Shown piece by piece: positions 60,181-64,000 of a stretch of 64,000 nt of DNA (the stretch's first letter is position 1; every line of letters starts with the position of its first letter). Both the position numbers and the translations under genes were made by a program. Source of the DNA: a virus; the IMG/VR virus record IMGVR_UViG_3300017917_005108, positions 98,498-162,497 of that record; one strand, given 5' to 3'. The notes beneath the pieces were generated by a model. The model saw only the letters and a list, made by a program, of their open reading frames with translations, did no database searches and was not told the DNA's origin.

Positions 60181-60260
60181 GATTAGATATCTATCCTCCA
60201 GATGATGAGTTTGATGATGAAGAAGATGATGATATAGATGAAACACCTGAAATGTATTAA
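60177..60260 (+). CDS. 27-residue acidic peptide gene
   Basis: Translates to an Asp/Glu-rich peptide (DDEFDDEEDDDIDETPE). ATGA-coupled to the basic peptide upstream, an odd basic/acidic pair. Its stop overlaps the late promoter at 60259. Confidence 0.35.
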   Translation: MRLDIYPPDDEFDDEEDDDIDETPEMY

Positions 60261-60266
60261 TAAATA
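60259..60266 (+). promoter_or_regulatory. late promoter AATAAATA
   Basis: Five nt before ATG 60272. Confidence 0.6.
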
Positions 60267-60271
60267 ACTAT

Positions 60272-60397
60272 ATGCCTCAGGTACCTAATATTAATGATAT
60301 TAACAGAGCCAAAAGAGCTGCTTTGGATAGGGTTGCAGGGGGCCTGCGAGTGGGTTGTACATACAGCCAGAGTGGGTTGTACATACAGCCAGTGTAA
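60272..60397 (+). pseudogene. truncated copy of the PNINDINRAKR protein gene
   Basis: 41 codons. The first ~20 (MPQVPNINDINRAKRAALDR) match the start of 55563-55841, then the frame runs into unrelated GC-rich sequence and a 22-bp tandem repeat. Looks like a partial duplication broken at a junction. Confidence 0.5.
60348..60391. repeat. 22-bp tandem repeat, two perfect copies
   Basis: Copies at 60348-60369 and 60370-60391 (unit begins GAGTGGGTTGTACATAC). Sits at the change in base composition. Confidence 0.9.
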
Positions 60398-60540
60398 CAG
60401 TGTGGCAAAACAAACGGTAAAGTAAAGTAAGCCGGAACCTCTTATGGGAAAGTTAGCGAATTTTGCAAAAAAAATTTGGCATGCACCTATAGAAACCCCA
60501 GACCACTCCGCATATAGATATGAATTCGCGTACCCTGGTT
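60398..60540. other. spacer with no gene seen
   Basis: About 140 bp between the truncated frame and the first early-type minus gene. It contains an A-run and no clear promoter, hairpin or open frame. Confidence 0.5.
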
Positions 60541-60717
60541 CTATATAACTGTCAGTGTTTCGCGGCTACCACAGCTCTTCTCAGACACATACCATGGTAT
60601 AGAAGAAGGGTACATAGATAGAGAGTCAGTTGTAGTAGTGAACCAATGATCATCATCTGCTAACTCATGGGCTGTCTTACGCTTTGACTCCATATACTCT
60701 TCTAGTGATTGTATCAT
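60541..60717 (-). CDS. 58-residue hypothetical protein
   Basis: Starts MIQSLEEYMESKRKTAHELA and ends RETLTVI. A CCTATACAAT box ends 7 nt before the ATG, like that of the gene at 60946-61242. No domain recognised. Confidence 0.5.
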   Translation of the reverse strand: MIQSLEEYMESKRKTAHELADDDHWFTTTTDSLSMYPSSIPWYVSEKSCGSRETLTVI

Positions 60718-60724
60718 ATGTGTT

Positions 60725-60730
60725 ATTGTA
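60725..60730 (-). promoter_or_regulatory. -10 box TACAAT
   Basis: Part of ACCTATACAAT, shared with the promoter at 61250; 7 nt before ATG 60717. A -35 is not evident because the tRNA gene lies upstream. Confidence 0.4.
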
Positions 60731-60745
60731 TAGGTATTATTGGTT

Positions 60746-60818
60746 TGGGCCTACAAGGATTTGAACCTTGGACCAAGGCATTATGAGTGCCCTGCTCTGA
60801 CCGCTGAGCTATAGGCCC
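60746..60818 (-). tRNA. tRNA with CAT anticodon (Met or Ile2)
   Basis: Cloverleaf can be written: acceptor GGGCCTA/TAGGCCC, D arm GCTC...GAGC, anticodon stem GGGCA/TGCCT (last pair imperfect) with loop CTCATAA, T arm CAAGG/CCTTG with TTCAAAT. Anticodon CAT. CCA is not encoded at the 3' end. Elongator Met and lysidine-modified Ile cannot be separated by eye. Confidence 0.9.
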
Positions 60819-60949
60819 AACTTGTTCCTGGCAAAGTCTGATAGCAATTGTTTAAACTCTACTACCAACCCTACCTTGGATGTCATATGCAGTACGGTGA
60901 AGACACCTAGCATGTAGATAAAGACTGAGTAGAGGATTAAGATGATCAC
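60809..60949 (-). CDS. 46-residue single-span membrane protein overlapping the tRNA
   Basis: GTG start overlaps the stop of the upstream gene (GTGA). One strong membrane helix IILILYSVFIYMLGVFTVLH then VEFKQLLSDFARNKLG. The TAG stop lies inside the tRNA acceptor/D-arm start, a 10-bp overlap. Confidence 0.5.
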   Translation of the reverse strand: MIILILYSVFIYMLGVFTVLHMTSKVGLVVEFKQLLSDFARNKLGL

Positions 60950-61242
60950 AGACTGTTGTAACGTTTGTTGGCATCATCTAGAGTGGTACAAGTCCATCCA
61001 GTAATACCCCACAATGAACTACCAGGATAGGTCTCTGCAGGCTCAATAGCCATCCCACCCATACTGTATCCATTATGTCTACCTAGCTTGACTACCTCAT
61101 AGTTCTTCATCTCAGTACCCTCTCTGGTCTGCTCATAGATAGCCTTCATACCATCCCGTCTTACCTGCTTATAATTAAACCCCTTCTTCTTAAACTCATG
61201 AGGGATTACTTTGTACTCAATACCATTGATTGTTTGTGTCAT
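60946..61242 (-). CDS. hypothetical early protein
   Basis: 98 residues, alpha/beta: YKVIPHEFKKKGFNYKQVRR, YEVVKLGRHNGYSMGGMAIE. No domain recognised. Predicted transcription start falls at the ATG. Confidence 0.6.
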   Translation of the reverse strand: MTQTINGIEYKVIPHEFKKKGFNYKQVRRDGMKAIYEQTREGTEMKNYEVVKLGRHNGYSMGGMAIEPAETYPGSSLWGITGWTCTTLDDANKRYNSL

Positions 61243-61249
61243 GTTATAT

Positions 61250-61278
61250 ATTGTATAGGTTTAGTAGTGGTAGGTCAA
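61250..61278 (-). promoter_or_regulatory. sigma70 promoter TTGACC-17-TACAAT
   Basis: -35 at 61273-61278, -10 at 61250-61255, ending 7 nt before ATG 61242. Implies a leaderless or near-leaderless early mRNA. Confidence 0.65.
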
Positions 61279-61327
61279 TAGCAAACTTAATACAGCTAGC
61301 AAGCACCCTAGTTCAATGTAGATCATA

Positions 61328-61987
61328 TCAGGCAATCTCCATAACACTGTGCACACTACTCTCACTGATGGCTGACCTGAGCAGGTTCTCTACAGTAACC
61401 CTAATGGTCTGACCAGGGAAGTGATCCTCAGCCTCATCTGCCAACCTACCATCAATTGCAATGAACCTCTTACCATTCTTCTTTACAATACTGATACGCT
61501 CCTCACTAACCCTATAAGCATGGAAAGGATTCTTATCACCTTTGCAGTACTTGTTCTTGTACTTCTTAACCAGGTTGTTGGCCTTCTCATCCAAAGCAGT
61601 CCTAGCATAGCCTTTGTTCTTCATCTTCTCTACCTTGAGACCAAAAGCCTCAGCCTGCTTTTTAAAGTGCTTGTTGTGGTACTGATTGGCATTACAGTCA
61701 ACAATATCATGGACATTGTTCTTATAATGGGCCATCTCATGAATCAAAGTCTCACAGATGTCCTCTACAGACCTCTTGAGGGTGTCAGCGGTAATATTAA
61801 TCTCAGGGAGAGTCTTCTTACCATCCTTCCACCTACCCTGCCAGAACCAACCATAGTAGCTTTGACGGCCCCTATTGGGGATCAAAGTAAACACCGGGGT
61901 GTCCAGATTGGCTTCCAACTCTTGGTTAAAGAACTCAAATGCTTCTACCAGCTTTTGAGTCACGTCTCCTGTAATGTTATTACTCAT
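61328..61987 (-). CDS. SprT-like zinc metalloprotease
   Basis: 219 residues. ETLIHEMAHYKNNV (HExxH) with a downstream His in ANQYHNKHFKKQAEAFGL gives the SprT/Spartan metal site. The C-terminal ~80 residues include a KYCKG turn and a basic region but no full zinc ribbon. Spartan relatives cut DNA-protein crosslinks. Good SD (AAGGAG) and promoter upstream. Confidence 0.8.
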   Translation of the reverse strand: MSNNITGDVTQKLVEAFEFFNQELEANLDTPVFTLIPNRGRQSYYGWFWQGRWKDGKKTLPEINITADTLKRSVEDICETLIHEMAHYKNNVHDIVDCNANQYHNKHFKKQAEAFGLKVEKMKNKGYARTALDEKANNLVKKYKNKYCKGDKNPFHAYRVSEERISIVKKNGKRFIAIDGRLADEAEDHFPGQTIRVTVENLLRSAISESSVHSVMEIA

Positions 61988-62172
61988 TTCTGATTCTCCT
62001 TATTATATTCGGTACTATCACGTTCGTCAAGCATGTAATCAGCATACTTGTACGCTTGGTGGGCCACCCACTTGTGAGTGGCTGCCGGTTGATTGATTAA
62101 TGCATGCATGGCAAGGGCAGCAAAGATGTCTCTTAACTCTCCAGTATCACTATATTGATTACGATTCTTCAT
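61984..62172 (-). CDS. small hypothetical early protein
   Basis: 62 residues: RDIFAALAMHALINQPAATH and WVAHQAYKYADYMLDERD are helical. This DIFAAxAMxxL pattern is common in phage-encoded short proteins of unknown role. ATGA overlap with the SprT gene, 14-bp overlap upstream. Confidence 0.6.
   Translation of the reverse strand: MKNRNQYSDTGELRDIFAALAMHALINQPAATHKWVAHQAYKYADYMLDERDSTEYNKENQK
62002..62030 (-). promoter_or_regulatory. sigma70 promoter TTGACG-17-TATAAT
   Basis: -35 at 62025-62030 and -10 at 62002-62007, inside the end of the upstream gene, with AAGGAGA before ATG 61987. Confidence 0.75.
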
Positions 62173-62416
62173 TTACATCTTCTCCTTCAAAAGGGACCTC
62201 TTTCTTAAGAGGAGTGAAAGGTTCCACGTAGAGATGATTGAACTCTGCCACCTGCTCGTCCGTGGGATAGTCAGGTAGGGTGTCGAGGTACTCTTCCAGA
62301 GTCTGCTTCTCATCATCCCAGTCTGGACTGTTCTTAACCATCCATGCAATCTTCTTGCAATGGAGCTCTGCATTGTAGGGTGTTTCATAACCGGTTGCTT
62401 GTTCTGTTGTACTCAT
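62159..62416 (-). CDS. acidic hypothetical early protein
   Basis: 85 residues from ATG 62416, preferred to the upstream TTG because that would overlap the previous gene. Acidic (DWDDEKQTLEEYLDTLPDYP). No family recognised. Confidence 0.55.
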   Translation of the reverse strand: MSTTEQATGYETPYNAELHCKKIAWMVKNSPDWDDEKQTLEEYLDTLPDYPTDEQVAEFNHLYVEPFTPLKKEVPFEGEDVNEES

Positions 62417-62420
62417 AAAT

Positions 62421-62675
62421 TTAAACTGCGTAAGGGTATTCAATACTGTTGAGCTTGTCAATAGCATTCTGACAAGTAGCCATCAACTCATGCTTGGAGA
62501 ACATGGGAGTTAAACCTCTCATGCCTTCTGGGTTGCTGCTATGATCAGTCATATTGAGCTCAATCATACGTTGGAGGTTAATGAGGGTACCAATGGCCCA
62601 GCCAATCTTACCCCCAGTGGATTCAGAGCTGCTAGTAGCTACTGGCAACTCAACGGTTACTTTGTTATTCATCAT
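62421..62675 (-). CDS. hypothetical early protein
   Basis: 84 residues. VTVELPVATSSSESTGGKIG then helical NLQRMIELNMTDHSSN and CQNAIDKLNSIEYP. GAGG before the ATG pair at 62672-62675. First gene under the 62682 promoter. Confidence 0.55.
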   Translation of the reverse strand: MMNNKVTVELPVATSSSESTGGKIGWAIGTLINLQRMIELNMTDHSSNPEGMRGLTPMFSKHELMATCQNAIDKLNSIEYPYAV

Positions 62676-62681
62676 CCTCTT

Positions 62682-62709
62682 ATTATAATGGAATTGTGGT
62701 TAACAGCAA
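62682..62709 (-). promoter_or_regulatory. sigma70 promoter TTGCTG-16-TATAAT
   Basis: -35 at 62704-62709, -10 at 62682-62687. The flank AGTTGCxGTTAACC is shared with the promoter at 63511. Confidence 0.65.
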
Positions 62710-62823
62710 CTACCAAATGGCTCTCCATATGAGATAAGTGATGCCACCATACAATGCTAGTGCTACCAGGTTGGCTAACACATTCAACATGAACTGTATA
62801 AACTTATCAGGCCCCTCGTTCAT
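62710..62823 (-). CDS. 37-residue membrane peptide
   Basis: MNEGPDKFIQFMLNVLANLV continues as a hydrophobic helix ending LIWRAIW. Start lies inside the previous gene (17-bp overlap). Predicted single membrane span. Confidence 0.5.
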   Translation of the reverse strand: MNEGPDKFIQFMLNVLANLVALALYGGITYLIWRAIW

Positions 62824-62965
62824 CTTCTTGATACTCCTTCCAGAATTCAGCTAACTCTTTCTCTTGTAACAGTCTCTGTTGTTCTTTGTGTTCAAAGTAC
62901 TCTTGAACAACTTGTTTATTATCAATGATATCGCTCTTCGTATACTTACGAGCAAACCAGCTCAT
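62807..62965 (-). CDS. 52-residue charged helical protein
   Basis: MSWFARKYTKSDIIDNKQVV then a Glu/Gln-rich helix (EYFEHKEQQRLLQEKELAEF). ATG overlaps the upstream stop (ATGA), and the tight packing of both ends supports it. Confidence 0.5.
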   Translation of the reverse strand: MSWFARKYTKSDIIDNKQVVQEYFEHKEQQRLLQEKELAEFWKEYQEDERGA

Positions 62966-63180
62966 ACAACTCCATGCCCTTCATACTTGAGTAAAGCGTT
63001 GTAGAACAAGCGCTGTAAGTCGTTGATAGTGTTACACCTATCAATGTTTATGATGAGCTTGCGTTTATCCATGGTGGGTATATCACTGTCTTGGATGGCG
63101 CACACAAGCGATCCCTTAATCTCCCTAGGTTCTCGCACTGATAAAACGATGTCTTCTAATGGTCTGAGCTTACTAGTCAT
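62962..63180 (-). CDS. hypothetical early protein
   Basis: 72 residues with a helical C-terminus (CNTINDLQRLFYNALLKYEG). SD GGAG 8 nt before the ATG. Not recognised. Confidence 0.55.
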   Translation of the reverse strand: MTSKLRPLEDIVLSVREPREIKGSLVCAIQDSDIPTMDKRKLIINIDRCNTINDLQRLFYNALLKYEGHGVV

Positions 63181-63183
63181 ATG

Positions 63184-63504
63184 TTAGTCTCCAATATGGT
63201 AGCACATCTCTACCTTGATGTGTTGATCATCAAGCTTTTCTACCTTACTGACGGTAGTATAGCCACCGAACTTGTTGAAGCGCGCAGGGTACAACCTGTA
63301 GAGAGCTCGTTGCATACGACCCAGATCGCAAGGACCGTAGAAGGGCACCTTGTAATAGGTGTGATCGTAATAGGCAGACTGCACTTCATCGCCAATCTGT
63401 TCGCGCTTGCCCCACTTGATACCACCAATAGCGGGCTCAGTCACATTGCGCCATTCACCATCTTCGTCGTAGATCTCGTAAGTTACTGTTCGGTTTTTCA
63501 TCAT
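63184..63504 (-). CDS. hypothetical early protein
   Basis: 106 residues from ATG 63504, where the sigma70 start should fall; ATG at 63510 and 63501 are alternatives. VTYEIYDEDGEWRNVTEPAI and YKVPFYGPCDLGRMQRALYR with a late VEKLDDQHIKVEM strand. No family recognised. Confidence 0.55.
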   Translation of the reverse strand: MMKNRTVTYEIYDEDGEWRNVTEPAIGGIKWGKREQIGDEVQSAYYDHTYYKVPFYGPCDLGRMQRALYRLYPARFNKFGGYTTVSKVEKLDDQHIKVEMCYHIGD

Positions 63505-63510
63505 ACACAT

Positions 63511-63539
63511 ATTGTAGGTGAAGTTTGGGTTAACGGCAA
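63511..63539 (-). promoter_or_regulatory. sigma70 promoter TTGCCG-17-TACAAT
   Basis: -35 at 63534-63539, -10 at 63511-63516. Predicted transcription start coincides with ATG 63504. Confidence 0.6.
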
Positions 63540-63715
63540 CTAGGAACTTGAGTCAAGTAAGGATGCCAACCATCCAATCTGTCTTCAGTCCTCACATCAG
63601 CAAAGTCCAACAACAGCTTACCATAATACTCATCATTATGCCAATAGGTTACATGACAGTCTTGTTGGTACTCATTCATCTGGTTGATACGACTAGCTAG
63701 CTCTCTGTATGTCAT
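63530..63715 (-). CDS. hypothetical early protein
   Basis: 61 residues: YRELASRINQMNEYQQDCHV then TYWHNDEYYGKLLLDFADV, a helix-strand pattern. ATGA-type overlap with the upstream gene. Not recognised. Confidence 0.5.
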   Translation of the reverse strand: MTYRELASRINQMNEYQQDCHVTYWHNDEYYGKLLLDFADVRTEDRLDGWHPYLTQVPSCR

Positions 63716-63957
63716 TTGTTAGCCCCCGCAAGCATCTCTTCAAGAGTGGGCTCCTGCCAATACAGCTTATTGAATCCTATGATCCAGATGTTCACATAAG
63801 GCTTCTTCACACCACGCATCACCACCTCACCAGCAGGATGCTGTTCACACTCATCTGTGATCACTCGGATGTATCCATCCCTCACAGATCCTTCAATAGT
63901 GTAGCCCACTCGCTTGGCTTCCTTCAAGTAGGGCTTGAGGACCTGGGTGGTCATCAT
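63712..63957 (-). CDS. hypothetical early protein, possibly 5'-truncated by window edge
   Basis: 81 residues from ATG 63957. EAKRVGYTIEGSVRDGYIRV and GVKKPYVNIWIIGFNKLYWQ suggest a small alpha/beta domain. The frame stays open upstream to the window end (KLKHEFFPK precedes the ATG), so the true start may lie outside. Confidence 0.5.
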   Translation of the reverse strand: MMTTQVLKPYLKEAKRVGYTIEGSVRDGYIRVITDECEQHPAGEVVMRGVKKPYVNIWIIGFNKLYWQEPTLEEMLAGANK

Positions 63958-64000
63958 CTTGGGGAAGAACTCGTGCTTCAGTTTGTTGCCTTGTTCTTTA

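Noticed and set aside
61421-61993. 190-codon plus-strand frame opposite the SprT-like gene
   Set aside because: The minus frame has the HExxH motif, a promoter and SD; the plus frame is a hydrophobic shadow with none of these.

Overview
The window is a segment of a large, AT-rich, T4-like contractile-tailed phage genome. The case rests on a recognisable T4-type gene set: a gp47-like nuclease subunit, gp55 late sigma, UvsW, UvsY, gp62-like clamp-loader subunit, gp15, gp20, gp13, gp4, gp21, a gp67/68-like core protein, gp22, gp23, a gp5-like hub and NrdA/NrdB. There is no integrase, transposon or CRISPR array. The host cannot be named. Sigma70-type promoters (TTGACx, 17 bp, TATAAT) suggest a host with a standard sigma factor, and the family resemblance is to marine/aquatic T4-likes.

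Layout. 1-2.8 kb (minus): gp47-like phosphoesterase, gp55, UvsW and UvsY. 2.8-11.4 kb: a cluster of virion/internal head proteins, most carrying a T4 internal-protein-like N-terminus (M-x-x-F-x-x-F-x-E). Several are enzymes: ligase-like nucleotidyltransferase, HxGH nucleotidylyltransferase, retropepsin-like protease. FolE lies on the minus strand at 9.4-10.0 kb. 11.4-15.6 kb: methyltransferase, QueD, PhoH, QueE and a P-loop kinase. 16.3-24.3 kb: a glycosylation cassette (GT-A enzymes, GT11/GT23/GT10-like fucosyltransferases, UDP-galactopyranose mutase, DUF3431, DUF366). 24.3-27.5 kb: clamp loader, GroES-like protein and DinG-like helicase. 27.5-36 kb: head and neck genes through the major capsid protein. 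36-40.3 kb (minus): a 7-deazaguanine operon (DpdA-like transglycosylase, PurN-like formyltransferase, GMP reductase, DUF1599, kinase, QueF). 40.3-50 kb: baseplate hub, nuclease, Pyr_excise-like protein, ribonucleotide reductase and tail fibre. 50-54.3 kb: lysis region (GH24, 3D-domain, GH108, holin candidate, lipoproteins). 54.3-60 kb: ATP-grasp protein, appendage proteins and secreted proteins. 60.3-64 kb: a visibly more GC-rich block of small minus-strand early-type genes, a CAT tRNA and a SprT-like protein.

How it works together. The gp55-like sigma should read late promoters of the form N-[AT/CT/TT]-AAATA. These occur repeatedly, usually only 5-7 nt before the start codon, so many late mRNAs should be leaderless or nearly so. 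Several sigma70-like -10 boxes sit at the same distance. Late products include the head proteins and a large set of proteins with capsid-targeting-like N-termini that the gp21 protease would trim, implying a cargo of enzymes packaged and perhaps injected with the genome. FolE, QueD, QueE, QueF, DpdA and the formyltransferase predict a modified guanine in phage DNA, most likely preQ1 or its formylated form. QueC is not in the window.
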